Position numbers and translations under genes: made by a program | Notes under the pieces: generated by a model | Told to the model about the DNA's origin: nothing | Seen by the model: only the letters and a program-made list of their open reading frames with translations | Database searches by the model: none | Part shown: positions 12,246-24,400 of the stretch, in pieces | Layout: every line of letters begins with the position of its first letter | Position numbering within the stretch: position 1 is the stretch's first letter | Source: Dentipellis sp. KUC8613 | Taxonomy: Eukaryota > Basidiomycota > Agaricomycetes > Russulales > Hericiaceae | Length of the DNA stretch: 64,000 nucleotides | Reading direction: 5' to 3' | Assembly (NCBI GenBank): GCA_002286715.1 | Contig: NSJX01000054.1 | Location: forward strand, 106,914 to 170,913

Positions 12246-13624
12246 ATGGTCGATACCAGACCAAAATTGCCGGTCCTTTCACATGTTCTCTTTCCCGACA
12301 TTCTTGCATGTATCTTGGTTGCCTTTGGGCCTCCTCTCTGGATCCGCCTTCTTGCATTCTGCGCCATCTGCTATACCAAGCTCTCTGGAATGAATTACTA
12401 CACCGCCGCCGATCAAGCCTCCAACTTCACCTATGGCGCGCTCTTCCTCCAACAAATCCTCGCGGCTGCTCACTATATGTTGACAACAAGTCCCGTGGAC
12501 GACGTTCGGCATGAGCATGACGTGTTCAAGGTTTCGGCTCGCGAACTTCCTCTCTTGAAGCGCATCTTTTGGACAGCTGGGTATTGCTTTGGCCCGAGAA
12601 GTGTTGGGTGGAGCGATCAGGTTAGTGACAATCCCGACGAGGCTGCCAATACTGACCACGCGTACAGGTTGCCAACGTCCCCCCTCGCCCGCGCATATCG
12701 CGCTGGGCCTTTGTGCGTTCGCACCTTCTACGGATAGCACGGTGCCTCTTCCTGGTCGACATCGCCCAGACGTATCAGCACACGCACCCCGATCTGTTTC
12801 ACCGCCCAACTGAAGCTCTGGTATCGGTTGGCGCCGACGGATACATCATGCGCTGTGTGAACGTCCTCAGCACGATGTCGACCGTGTACGCGATGATCAA
12901 CGTCCACTATTCTGTGTGCGCGATTGCTGCTGTGGGCCTCCGGCTATCGGGGCCTGCGGATTGGCCTAATGCGTTCGGACGGTGGGCTGATGCGTATACT
13001 GTTAGGAGATTCTGGGGGTAAGTTTGGCCGCGCTGTTGTCTATCCTACTCTCCATGCGGACTGACGCTGATTTTTGTCTACAACAGGAAAGCGTGGCAGC
13101 AGATGCTCCGGCGCGTGAGTCACCGTGAACCATCATATGGAGGCGTCCAACGCCGACTCATTCTTATTTGATGGATTCATCTGTGACAGAGCCTCTCCTC
13201 ACTGGGCCGTCTCATCTCGAGAACCTTGGGCTTCAAGCGCGGGACGACCGCATCGTCCTACACGCAGCTCTACGTCGCCTTCATCCTCTCCGGCATCCTG
13301 CACAGCGGCGGTGACTACATGTCCGACCCTGCGCTCTGGCGCCAGTCGTTCACAGCCAACCCGCTCTTCTACCAATCCTTCACGTTCTTCTTCTCCCAGG
13401 CTGTCGCAATCACCGGTGAGGATGCGGTGATCTGGGTCGGAAAGAAGCTGGGCGTGCGGGAGTCGCGCGCGACGCGCGTGTTGGGCTATGCATGGACGTT
13501 CGTTTGGTTCAGCTGGTCGGCTGCGCCTTGTGTCGATGTCTGCCTTAACGCGAAGACAGGGCGGACGGAGCTGCTGCCGTTCTCGGTGAGCAGATATCTG
13601 GGCCGGAATCTCGGGTTGTTGTGA
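12246..13624 (+). CDS. Wax-synthase-like MBOAT acyltransferase, copy A
   Basis: Integral membrane O-acyltransferase of the wax synthase-like (MBOAT_2) type, 395 residues. Four exons: 12246-12620, 12668-13017, 13087-13114 (only 28 nt) and 13190-13624, summing to 1188 nt in frame. Hydrophobic stretches recur throughout (for example LFPDILACILVAFGPPLWI, SGILHSGGDYM and a C-terminal segment near YAWTFVWFSWSA). Recognisable blocks are the FW(G)-K-x-W-x-Q-M-L-RR motif across exons 2-3 and the ILHSGGDY segment carrying the likely catalytic His. Fungal relatives acylate alcohols on sterols, terpenoids or other secondary metabolites at the ER; the substrate here is unknown. In this copy the motif reads WGKAWQQML where copy B reads WGKTWHQML, a His-to-Gln change at a usually conserved site. 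The ATG lies in a good context (CCACCATGG). Confidence 0.85.
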
Positions 13625-13690
13625 GCACAGCAGGGCAGGGTTTAGCAGGAAGTCATTCTGCTATGGACGATATTTGTTTGGGATATGCAA

Positions 13691-14460
13691 TGACCCACAG
13701 TGTCCCGTCGTCCCACAACTGCGTCATCCTTCATTTTAACATCACATTTCGATTTGAGGACATCTTGGCTACACTTACTACAGATTTCTAATTTTTTGGA
13801 GGAGCGGAAAGTACTTTCGGCAGTGTTGCAAAAGGGGGGGCCGTACGACGGGAGTGAATTTTAGTGCCAAAAATACACCTGAAGGGAACCTAGTGTACCG
13901 TAGTGCTACCGTACGATTTTACTCTACAACAAGCAAAAGCTCTGCGAGCGCGGTAACTATCCCCAGAGCTGGAGGTAATCGACGACCGACTGCCAGCCCA
14001 GCATACGTAGTGCCGTAGTGTATTGGTACAACGTCCTCGTCATACAGGACACAAGAAATAACTTAGTTGCAAGATATCAATGCGAGGTTCGAATGTCCTA
14101 GTCAAGAGGTAGAAGCAGAGTCCGTCGCCGGCAACGTGTGGATGTGTCGTAACGGAGAAACGGAAGTCTTCGGAGCGTATCGTATGCCATGAACAGTTCA
14201 ATGTTCAACGTTCAACGCTTGCGCACGTCCGTCGGTGGTCCGGGTCAATGATCGACGACCGTACGACCGACCGTACAGGCGCACAGAAGCGTAAGCCAGC
14301 CAGTGGCCATTCGTAAAACTTCAGCCAATCCCAGGGTATCCAAGGTACCCAAGTACCCAAGCGACTATCCAGGTCCAATCTCCCTCTAACCGCCTACCTC
14401 ACATCGCCACAAACTGTCCGAGCAATGCACGCACACTCATTAGTAAATACTCACACACAA
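13691..14460. other. Intergenic junction between duplication units
   Basis: No gene is seen. It includes AT-richer sequence with a run of eight G near 13830-13840 and, from about 14100, sequence homologous to the 3' flank of the Ser/Thr-rich gene of unit A. The junction between the two duplication units lies in this stretch. Confidence 0.45.
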
Positions 14461-17012
14461 TTATAAAAGAACACGCACTTGTGCAGACGTTCCGCTCACC
14501 GGGCGCATCGTGCTCGCGAGACTCAGCCTATTCGCGTCTCCACTAGCCAACAACGCCGGCGGGTCCGCGAACGGATTGAGCGACGCGTCGCTGCGCGGGC
14601 GCTCGCTCCCAGACGTGAACGCAGGCGCGGCATGCGCATCGCTGAAAGGACCGGCGTTCGTCGGCGTCAGCGCGACAGGCGCAAACCCGAGCGAGCTCTC
14701 CTCGTCCGAAAGCGCAAAGCTCGGCAAGCGCGGAGCAGCGCTGACACGAGCACCGACGTCCGACGCGGGCTGGGGCGACACCGTCACCTGCGACCTCTGG
14801 GACACCTGCGACATCGCGCGCGACGGCGGGGGGATGGGCGAGATGAACTCGACCGCGCGGCGCTGCGAGCGCCTACGCTCGCGGCGGCGGGCCCAGATCC
14901 AGAGGCTGACGAGCGCGATGACGGCGAGGACACCGAGCAGCGGGCCGAGCACAAGCGGGAGGACGTGCTTGCCCGCGCTTGTGTTGCGGGTAGCAGAGAT
15001 GCTCGTCGGCTCGCCGTACGTCGTCGTGAACGTCTTGGTCGTGAGCACCTCGGTTGTGAACGTCGTCAGATGCCCCTGCGAGTCGCTGGCCGTGATGATC
15101 TCATCGGTCGAGAAGGTGGTCGTGATGACGGAGACGGAGCCGGAAGGTGAGTTGTCAGCGAGCGGGGCGATCGAGGCACCGTTGTTGAGCTGTCTAGGGC
15201 TAAATCAGGGTATCAGATGCGTGGTACATGGTGAGTGGTGAACGCGGGACAGGATGAGACTCACCCGCCAGTAGAGGTAGGGGGCGCAGCTGCGACCGCG
15301 TCGACGGGAGTGGTGATCGCAGCCGCGGACGTAGCGTCCTGCGTGGACGCAGGCGCAGCGCCAGCAACGGAACTGCTCGCAGCGCTCTGCTGCACAGCAG
15401 GCGGGTTCTGAATCTGTCCCGAAGCATCAGTGGTCCGAACAGGCGCAGCAGATGTCGCGGCAGCCTGCGGGGCCTGAGAAGAAGCAGGGGCGGTGATGCT
15501 GGGGTCGCTGTTCTCGATGGTGTTGCCTCCGTTGTTGTTGTTGGCAGACCCACCAGTGGCGGCCGAAGTCTGAGTGGGCGTCGCAGAGCTCACGGGGGAC
15601 TGCGAAGAGGGCGCAGCGCTCTGGGTGTCAGTGTTGCCGGAGTTGTTGTTGTTGTTGCCGTTGCCGTTGCCATTGCTGCCATCCTGTCCACCCTGAGCAG
15701 AGGCGGAGGTCGTCGCGGGCGCCTGTAATACGGTCGTCTGCGAAGCGGAGGGCTGCGACGCGGGAGTCGACGCAGAAGTCGACGTTGCCGAGGCAGATGC
15801 GCTGTCCGTGGTTTGGCCGCTGCTGCCGTTGTTGCCGTCATCGCTCTTGGTGCCAGTCGGGCTGGCCGAGCTGGGGGCGGGCTGGGAAGCCACTGGAGGG
15901 TTGGTCTGCGAGCCGCTTTGGGAGGAATGGGCCTCGGTGGTCGACGTGGGGGGCGGACTGTCGGTCGAGGTAGAGTCCGCGGTCTGACTAGAGGTCGGAG
16001 CCTGACTCGAGGACTTGTCAGACGTGGATGTAGCAGGCGGCTGGTTCTCCGAAGACTGCCCATTCGCAGGGCTAGAGGAGGTAGGTCCGACGGAGGATGT
16101 GTCGTCCGCGGAGGAGGTCGGCGCAGTCTGGGAAGCGGACTGGGCAGGTGCGGAGGACGAACTCGCGCCCGCGGTCGAGGTGGAACCATCAGAGGTCGAA
16201 GCGGAACTATGAGAAGTCGAGACGGAAGGATCGACCGAAGTCGAAGTCGTCGACGGCGCCGAGGACGAGAACGAGCTCGAGGGTGCATCAGAGGGCTTCG
16301 AGGACGCGGATGTGGAAGACACGGCCGTAGAAGACACGCCCGTGGACGACGCGGACGAACTCGCGAAAGATGTCTTCGTGCCTTCGGTGCTGGAGGACGA
16401 GGACGAGCTCGAGGGCGTGGCTGAAGATGCGGACGACGTAGGGGAAGACTCTGCAGGCGAAGAGGAGGATGCCTGGGTAGGCTTCGAGGAAGATGTCTTC
16501 GTCTCTTTGGTGCTGGAGGGCGAAGCACGGGTGCTTGATTCCTGCGTCGACGAGGGAGTAGCGGAGGTGGTGCTCTGCTCCTCCTTGGAGGTAGCCTTGG
16601 AAGTTGCCTTCGCAGGGTCGGAGGACTGGGCAGCAGCGCCTTTGGTGGACGAAGGAGTGGAGTCCATGGAAGACGAGTGTGCTGCAGCGTCTTTGGTAGA
16701 CGTAGGGGCTGCGGAATCTTTGGAAGGAGTGGAATGGGCGTTGGAGCCGGCTGACGATGAAGCTGCGCTGTTCTTGGCATTAGAGGGCTCGTTAGATTGC
16801 TTCCCAGAAGTATCTGTAGCAGAAGCCCGATTTCAGTACGTGTATGACATATGCCACCAATTTGACATCCTCGAGCAAAAGCGATCCTCCGCATCTTTGA
16901 TCGCCCTGGGCCGAAGTGGGTGGCAGGAATGAGAACGCTCACCGGATGGCGCAGTATCCTTGCCTGCGTCCGAAGTGCGTCTCCAGGACGTCTGAAGTGT
17001 GATAGGGGCCAT
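14461..17012 (-). CDS. Ser/Thr-rich single-pass membrane protein, copy B
   Basis: Predicted 783 residues from three exons, 17012-16943, 16813-15265 and 15193-14461 (2352 nt, in frame). It begins MAPITLQTSWRRTSDAGK, with no signal peptide. Residues of about 30-560 are almost pure Ser, Thr, Ala, Pro and Gln low complexity, expected to be O-glycosylated and extended. A more ordered Thr-rich segment precedes the single hydrophobic helix (about residues 615-640, VLPLVLGPLLGVLAVIALVS), followed by the basic stop-transfer RRRERRRSQRR and a cytosolic tail of about 140 residues containing SRAMSQVSQRSQ, which matches the PFHAMSQVQ of copy A. A type III (signal-anchor) topology with a long glycosylated ectodomain is inferred. 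A role as wall-stress sensor or surface mucin is possible, but no defining domain is visible. Confidence 0.75.
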
Positions 17013-18125
17013 GTCTGTCGAAGAGGTTGGGATCTAAGGATCAAAAGTGCAGTTAAAGTATCATAAGAGGGAGCGAAACAACAAAAGAAAGAGAATGAGA
17101 AATGAAGACAAAAGAGGACAACGCAGAGAGGAAGAAAGAGAATAGGGAGCCTCCTGGACCGACCCGAGAGAAGAAACACTTCAAAAGGCTGTACGGTAAG
17201 CCCCCAGCACATCAATTGTGTGATACGCCTGTGACCGCCGGCCGTGGCCTACTGGGATCATCTTTGACACAGCCTTCTGCTTCAGATCCCGAACAAATCC
17301 TGACATTTGCAAGACGACCCTGGGCTTCGTTGCAGCTGCTGCGGTAAGCCGATACACTCGCTTGTCATGAGAAAAAGGGTGCGTAGCAAGGTTCGCATAT
17401 GGAGCTCAAGCTTTACTCAAAGCTGAACTCCAGGTGTGAAACGCCTCTGATGCGAACAGCGTGGCCTCGTGAACGTGCCGAAGCACACGCATGGCGCCAG
17501 TGATGAAAAGACACTTGAGAAAGCCGCTGGCCATTTTAATGAGAAGCTGAGACGCCTCTTGCACAGAGTTTGGCACTGCTCGCGACGAGACAGACGAGGT
17601 CAAGACTTGGTTGCCACTGGCCGGTGATTGGAGGGGGGATATTCCGCATTCAGGCGCTGTCCAATCGGAGGCAGCAACTACTTCAAAAGTGAAAACTCCT
17701 TCCGAGCCCTAGCTTAGGGTTGAATAAGTCATGCCGGTGACCGGTCTGCGGCCGCCGGCCGGTGACTTTCCGGCATCTAGATATGTAACCCTTCGACAAG
17801 AGTTCAAATCGACAAAACCCAGAAGCTTAGGAATTCCGTAAGTACAGGTAGACACATTGTCTCTCCTAACGAGCCGTTTTCTCTCGTGCACTCTAAATTT
17901 ATTGACAACCTCCCTCTTAACCAGTATGCTGGCTTATAGGTCTTCAAACGAGTCCCGACCTCGATCTTGCCAGGAACGTTTCGTGGCGTGTCACAATCGA
18001 GCGCCGATGTTTGTTATAGGACCCTAGAGAAACTGCATGTCTACGCGATGTGGCCAGTAGTTGCTGAGGCCTGACTTCACGACTCCCTTTTTTTTCCAGT
18101 GGATGACACCTTCGAACTAACTACC
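17013..18125. other. Divergent intergenic region of unit B
   Basis: Presumed shared promoter region between the Ser/Thr-rich gene and the MBOAT gene. It is alignable in patches to 10900-12240 and carries the empty MITE target (near 17967-17976). A GC-rich inverted repeat (ATGCCGG at 17730-17736, CCGGCAT at 17770-17776) occurs here. No gene is supported. Confidence 0.5.
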
Positions 18126-19506
18126 ATGGCCGATACCAGACCAGAATTGCCAGTCCTTTCATACCTTCTCTTCCCCGACATCCTCTCATGTATTCTGGTT
18201 GCCTTTGGGCCTCCTCTCTGGGTCCGCCTTCTCGCGTTCTGCGCAGTCTGTTATACCAAGCTCTCAGGGATGCATTACTACACGGCCGACGATGCAACCT
18301 ACGATTTCACTTATGGCACGGTCTTCTTGCAGCAAATCCTCGCGGCCGCCCACTACATGTTGACAACAAGTCCCGTGGACGATGTACGGCATGAACACGA
18401 CGTGTTCAAGGTTTCTGCTCGCGAACTGCCTCTCTTGAAACGCATCTATTGGACAGCTGGATATTGCTTTGGTCCGAGAAGTGTTGGGTGGAGCGATCAG
18501 GTGAGTGACAAATATCAATGAAGTTCCCGATTTTTACCATGCGTAACAGGTTGCCAACGTCCCCGCTCGTCCGCACATATCGCGCTGGGCTTTCGTGCGT
18601 TCGCACCTTTTACGGATAGCATGGTGCCTCATCCTGGTCGACATTGCACAGACGTATCAGCACACGCACCCCGATCTGTTTCACCGCCCAACCGAAGCTC
18701 TGGTATCGGTCGGCGCCGACGGATACATCATGCGCTGTGTGAACGTCCTCAGCACGATGTCGACCGTGTACGCGATGATCAATGTCCACTATTCTGTGTG
18801 CGCGATTGCTGCTGTGGGTCTCGGGTTATCGGGGCCTGCGGATTGGCCTAATGCGTTCGGACGGTGGGCTGATGCAAATACTGTTAGGAAATTCTGGGGG
18901 TGAGTTTGGCTTCGTTGATATCCACTCTCCGCTCCGTGCGGACTGCCGCTGATATTCGTCTGCAACAGGAAAACGTGGCATCAGATGCTCCGGCGCGTAA
19001 GTCACCCTAGACCATCATATGGACACGCGCAATGTCGACACATTCTTATTCAACGGATTCATCTATGACAGAGCCTCTCCTCGCCGGGCCGCCTCATTTC
19101 AAGAACCCTAGGCTTCAAGCGCGGGACGACCGCATCGTCCTACACGCAGCTCTATATCGCCTTCATCCTCTCCGGCATCCAGCACAGCGGCGGCGACTAC
19201 ATGGCCGACCCTACGCTCTGGCGCCAGTCGTTCACAGCCAACCCGCTCTTCTACCAGTCCTTCACATTCTTTTTCTCCCAGGCTGTCGCAATCACCGGTG
19301 AGGATGCGGTGATCTGGGTCGGGATGAAGCTGGGCGTGCGGGAGTCCCGCGCGACGCGTGTGTTGGGCTATGCATGGACGTTCGTCTGGTTTAGCTGGTC
19401 GGCTGCGAATTATGCCGATGTCTGTCTCAATGCGAAAACGGGGCGGGGGGAGGTGCTGCCGTTCTCAGTGAGCAGATATTTAGGCCGGAATTTCGGGTTG
19501 TTGTGA
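18126..19506 (+). CDS. Wax-synthase-like MBOAT acyltransferase, copy B
   Basis: Paralogue of the gene at 12246-13624, with the same four-exon structure: 18126-18500, 18550-18899, 18969-18996 and 19072-19506, giving 395 residues. Intron positions and phases are conserved while intron sequences differ. It keeps the expected WGKTWHQMLRR motif across the 28-nt exon and has SGIQHSGGDYM at the second His block. No stop, frameshift or splice-site loss is visible. It is likely an ER-membrane O-acyltransferase acting on a hydrophobic alcohol; substrate and acyl donor are not known. Divergent placement from the glycosylated membrane protein is the same as in unit A. Confidence 0.87.
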
Positions 19507-19958
19507 GCGCGGCAGGATAGGATTTGGCAGGAAATCGTTCTGCCATCCACGCCGACACGATATTTTAGAGATCTATACCCCAAAATGATAGTATGAAACG
19601 ATCCATAGGGTGTACCTAGTTGTCCAGCATCTCCAGAAGCACCAGGTGGATCACGTTGCCTCCCACGAACCGGCGGCACTGTGTCTTGGAGCGTCTGACA
19701 CTGCGGATGCTGGATATCGAATCACCATTTTCGTCAGGCCGACGGTCCGGTCTCTAACCGCCATGGTTTACATTCGAATGAGACATTACGACCTGTATGA
19801 CGACGATTCGAATCCGGACTGACCGACTCGACAGTCAGCGACGGGCAGCCGCCGTGGTGTCTGTGGATTATAAGCTGCATTCTGTTCCACCGGAGCGCAC
19901 CTCAGACCACCCACGCGCACACATCCATCATCCATACCTACCGCACTAGACTCTAGCA

Positions 19959-20848
19959 ATGGCGAGCCACAAATCCGACTCGGAGATCATCACCACGTTC
20001 CACGAGCAAGTCAACATGACAGTAGACGAGCTGGAGAAGTGGCTAGACTCTCCGGAGAGCGAGCGCGCAGGCACAGGTGTCGGGCACGATAGCGGGCGGC
20101 GCATCGTAGAGATTTTGCGCAAGAATCCCGAGAAGAAGGCCGATGGGTACGACGAGGTGTGTGTTCATCGGGGTGGCAATTGAAGAACGTGGCTGACGCG
20201 TGGTTGACGGGCAGGACGACATTGCGCACATGCGGAAGGTCGTCGCGTGAGTTTCAGAGTTCTGCTCTGATTGTATGTATCATGTTGACGGGCGCATAGA
20301 TATAATACGCGCCACCTTGCGCAGGAGGATCATCTGAAGGAGACGAAGACGGTGGATGAATTAGAGAAGACGAAGAGCACCATCAGGTAAGTCTCCTTGA
20401 CATGCTCCACCAAGAGATGCTCGGGTCGGTGCTTACGCTGTAATGACTCTCTTCGCCGCTAGTCTGCGCAACTGGGGTCATGTGAGTTTTGTTCGCATTG
20501 CAGATCGCACATCGTGGAACGCAAATTGACGTCTCTCGTTTGCTACAGGATCCCGTCAAAGTCAAGAAGCAGGAAGAGGGTGGCCAGGCCAAGGATTCGG
20601 ATGCCAAGGAGTCGAACGCGAAGGAGAGTGAGCCCAAGGACGAGAACGGGGCTACCAACGGCACCAAGCGCAAGCGATCAGGAAGCGTGGAAGCTGAAGA
20701 TGACGGACATAGTAAGGAGGACGAGCCTGACAAGGAAGAGGACGGCAAGAAGAAGCCCGCCAAACGTGGCCGACCTGCCAAAGCTGCGCCCAAGAAGCGC
20801 CGTGCCTCCGTCTCCGACAAGAAGGCGGACGAAAAGAAGAGCGAGTAG
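19959..20848 (+). CDS. DUF3140 protein with basic AT-hook-like tail
   Basis: 211 residues in five exons: 19959-20156, 20215-20246, 20300-20386, 20463-20481 and 20549-20848 (636 nt, in frame). Residues of about 10-115 match the DUF3140 pattern: FHEQVNMTVDELEKWL, GHDSGRRIVEILRKN, DDIAHMRKVVAYNTRHLAQE and SLRNWGHDPVK. The remaining roughly 95 residues are a highly charged Lys/Glu tail with KRKRSGS and a KRGRPAK segment that resembles an AT-hook, so nuclear localisation and DNA binding are inferred. The family is known mainly from bacteria and fungi and has no established function; bacterial members are often annotated as putative DNA-binding. Exons 2 and 4 are only 32 and 19 nt. Confidence 0.85.
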
Positions 20849-21440
20849 ATGGCGAATACATTGTGTGGAATATGGAGTGGTGTCCGATTTATTTCTCGCT
20901 GGCTTGTGATATGTATCTTGTATTATGCTCGCGTTGCTCCATGACCCTGTATCTATATAGACATGTCATTCGATTCATTGAAAATTAGAAAGTGTCACTG
21001 TTGCCAATCGAGGTGAGTTCGACGTAGAGGAGTGGTTCCTGGTCGTAGGATGAGAACCTCTGTGGAGTGACTGTAACTCGACACGCACCAGAATAGATCC
21101 AATGTTGATTTTGCCTTCGTTTGAGGTTCTCCGATATAATCGCACCAGGCTGCACGTCGCCGAAAATCGAAAGTTTCAAGAACTGCGGCGGCCGTGACGG
21201 CGAGAGGCAGGAGCTTGCCAGTGCGACCGCCATTTGCGATACATCGCGTCCACGTGACTGCAATATTGTGGAATGGCCGAGATCGCCGAGCGCCTGATTC
21301 CTCTGGAGGAAACCATGAGAACCGAAGGCTCCTTTCGTCTGCCGCTCTTTACACGACCGTATATCTCGCGCGAGCGAGAGCATGCACCGCAGTCGTATGC
21401 TTGCATTCCAGTATTGCAGGTAAGTAGAGGCTAGAGGGCC
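20849..21440. other. Intergenic, no gene seen
   Basis: Contains the 3' end of the DUF3140 gene and the promoter of the ABCA gene. A 174-codon open frame runs on the minus strand (21509-20985) but overlaps the ABCA first exon and shows no domain, so it is not called. Confidence 0.45.
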
Positions 21441-24400
21441 ATGGTGTACCTGTTCTTTCGGCAGTTTGGTGTCTTGTTCTGGAAGAATTGGATCGTCTTG
21501 TCGAAACACCCTCTGGTGCGTGCATCATTTCAATGAAATTGTGTTGAAGAGGACTTACAATGTAGCATGTCCGCAGCTGAACATTCTCAGGTGCTTTGTC
21601 CTACCTGTAGCGTATGGGATCTTCCTCGCTGTAGCTCAGGTCTTCCTGAACAAGCCCAACAACGTACGTATCGATCGATTATTCTGCATTCGCAAGTTAT
21701 GGACGGGCTGAAGCGAAATATTCTGCTAGTATGGCATAGGCTCTCCCATACCCGTGTTCAACCTCACGAACGAATTCGATGGCTCACTGTCGCTCATCTG
21801 GGCTGATGGCACCAATAGCACCGGCTTTCCATCGCCTGACGACATAATGACACACATCACACGGAGCTTCTCCTCAAAGCAACTTCGTGCGGTGCAGAAA
21901 CTCGCCTTTCCAAGCGACGTTCCCTCTGCGTGCCCGCAGAACTTCAATCTTTTCTCAGAGTGCTTTGCTGCTGTGACTTTTAATTCGATACCACCTGCAA
22001 ATAACAGCGAGTTGTCGCCGGTCAATTATACGATTAGTGCCGATGGAGGATTGTTCCACATAGATTCGATACATCACAAGAGCGACTATGAGAGAAGGAT
22101 TTTACCTTTGCAGTGGGCTGTCGACGAGGTCAGTGCACTGTCTGCATTCGGTGTGAGCTCATCTGAAGGATCGCAGGCCCTTATATCATTAAGAACGGGC
22201 CAGCAGCCTCTCACTCCTCTCGAATGGCCTTTCAATCAAGAGACCAACGAGGAACAAAACACCGATATCCGCCTCAGTTAGTTTAGACGATATTGATACG
22301 ATAAATTATACTGAACTGTTACTTGACAGGCTATATCAGAGGATTAAGGACACTACTCGTCCTTGCATTGTGAGGGATACGCATCTAGAAGTCACCTATC
22401 CTCTAACGCACTAGCCTAGGTTTATCTGCTACATCGGCATCGCATACCAGCTTCCTGGCTCCTTCATGGGCGAGCGTGCAAATCTTTTGACCGCCCACCT
22501 AAAAGTGATGGGCCTACTAGATTCCGCACGCATTCTGTAAGTGCCTATTACCCCATATCCTCAAGTCAGCTCCAACCATCTCGACGTAGATCATGGCATG
22601 TAAGCATTTCCCTCGCATACCTGCCAGCCTGGATCATCGTCTCCCTCGTCTGGCACTTCCGCATCTTCAAAGGCACAAACGCCGGCCTCGTTTTCGTGAT
22701 CCACCTTCTCCTCGGCCTCTCCCTCGCGAGCTGGTCTTTCTTCGTCGGCATGCCCTTCGGCAAGAGCCCGCAGCTTGCGGCTGTCGCATCGACGTTCTTC
22801 GCGCTTGTGTTTGCCATTCTTGCTCTGGTTATGGGTGCCGTTGGCTCTGGAACTGCATTCATATTCTCGGTCATCTTCCCGCCGGGATATTATATCTTCG
22901 CTATCCGCACGATTGCGGGGTTCGAGAACCACCAGATTCCAACGAACGTGTTGGACCCCGATCCTGATAGTGGCATGCGCCTGCTCCCCATCCTGATCGC
23001 AGGAATTGTAAGTGTCTCTGAGTCCACAGTAAAGATACAGCTTACCGATATATGCAGATTGACGTTTTTCTGTGGCCGTGGCTTGCCGTGCTCCTAGAGC
23101 GGCGGCTTTACGACGCACGGGAGCCTTCAAACGGCCGCTCTTGGTGGCGTTGCTGCAGAAGAGCCAAGCGGAATCCCATCAACGAGCCTGCGATGGACAT
23201 GCCGCCAGACATCGCGATCTCGGTACGGAACTTACAGAAGACCTTCCACCCGTCCTTATTCCGCCATTCACGAGGCGTCGTGACGGCCATATCCGACCTG
23301 ACGTTCGATATACCCAAGTTCGGGATCTTCGTCCTCCTAGGATCGAACGGCGCGGGCAAGTCTACCGCGCTGTCTATCATAGCCGGGTTGCTCGGGCGCA
23401 CGCAGGGCTCGGTGACGTTCGAAGGCGGCGTCGCGCGCCCGCCTCGTGGGACCGTGGGCATCGTGCCGCAGAAGAACGTGCTCTTCCCCGAGCTGACGTG
23501 CTACCAGACGCTGCGTCTGTGGCGTGCGATAAAGCACTCCGATGACGCGTTGGCTGGGGAGGAGGACCTCGTGCAGCTGCTGAAGGATTGTGATTTGGAG
23601 AAGAAGATCCATTCGAATGCGAATAATCTGTCTGGGGGACAGAAGAGGAAGCTCCAGCTCGCTATCGGGCTGGTTGGCGGATCTAAGAGTGAGTAGATCG
23701 AACGCATAACGTTTGGATGATGAGAGCATATCTGACGTATGGATTTTGATAGTTGTCCTCGTTGATGAGGTATGGTTTCAGCGTGTTCGGCACGTTGCGT
23801 TCGATTTACACCTTTTTAGTGCACCTCGGGTGTAGATCCTCTATCCCGTAGGGCGTTGTGGAGGACCCTGACCTCCGTTCGAAATGAGCGGACTGTTGTG
23901 TTCACTACACATGTTCGTCGTCTTCCCATGAATTTCGCTCAAACGTCTTCTAAACCGGGAATATCCAGTTCCTTGACGAAGCCGACCTCTTGGCCGATAA
24001 CATCGCGATACTTGCTGCGCCAGGAAAGCTTGTCGCGGAGGGCACCCCCGTCGCTCTCAAATCTAGCCTCGGTGAGGGGTATACAGCGCATGTGACGTTC
24101 GACCTCGACAGAGTCTCCGAGAAGATAGACCTCGGGGATTCTCCGCCAGGTCTACTACAGGCAATCCGTGTGTTGGCACCTTCGACATACACGACCTCGC
24201 CAGCTCCGATGCAGGTATCATATCATCTGAGAACCAGAGATTCTCGGACCGTAGAGAGTGTCTTGCAGCTGCTTGACAAAGAGACAGATACCTACGGCAT
24301 CGTTTCGTATGATATTCAAGGCACCACGATGGAAGACGTCTTCCTCGGACTCATGAACAAAGACTCCCAAGCAACCTCCAGCACCGAGAAAGAAACCTCC

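Larger units (their letters stand above)
9080..13690. repeat. Segmental duplication unit A
   Basis: Left copy of a tandem duplication whose right copy spans about 14100-19590. Both units hold, in the same order and orientation, a Ser/Thr-rich membrane protein gene (minus), a shared divergent upstream region and an MBOAT acyltransferase gene (plus). Homology is visible outside the genes too: the stretch near 9090-9240 resembles 14110-14280, 11000-11330 resembles 17120-17430, and 11760-11957 resembles 17775-17973. Edges are approximate. The non-coding parts have diverged far more than the MBOAT exons. Confidence 0.8.
14100..19590. repeat. Segmental duplication unit B
   Basis: Right copy of the tandem duplication described for 9080-13690. 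It is longer mainly because the Ser/Thr-rich gene is expanded (2.6 kb against 1.4-1.7 kb). It lacks the MITE. The two MBOAT genes have identical exon lengths (375, 350, 28 and 435 nt), which shows recent or conserved descent. Confidence 0.8.

Noticed and set aside
14010..14110. tRNA-like stretch (TAGTGTATTGGTA ... GGTTCGAAT)
   Set aside because: D-loop-like and T-loop-like words occur, but the T-stem and acceptor stem do not pair and the anticodon loop would have 8 bases.
15590..17215. 541-codon minus-strand frame rich in Arg, Pro and Leu
   Set aside because: An alternative frame of the Ser/Thr-rich gene; its composition is the shifted reading of TCN/ACN codons.
20985..21509. 174-codon minus-strand open frame
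   Set aside because: It overlaps the ABCA first exon and has no domain or splice structure.
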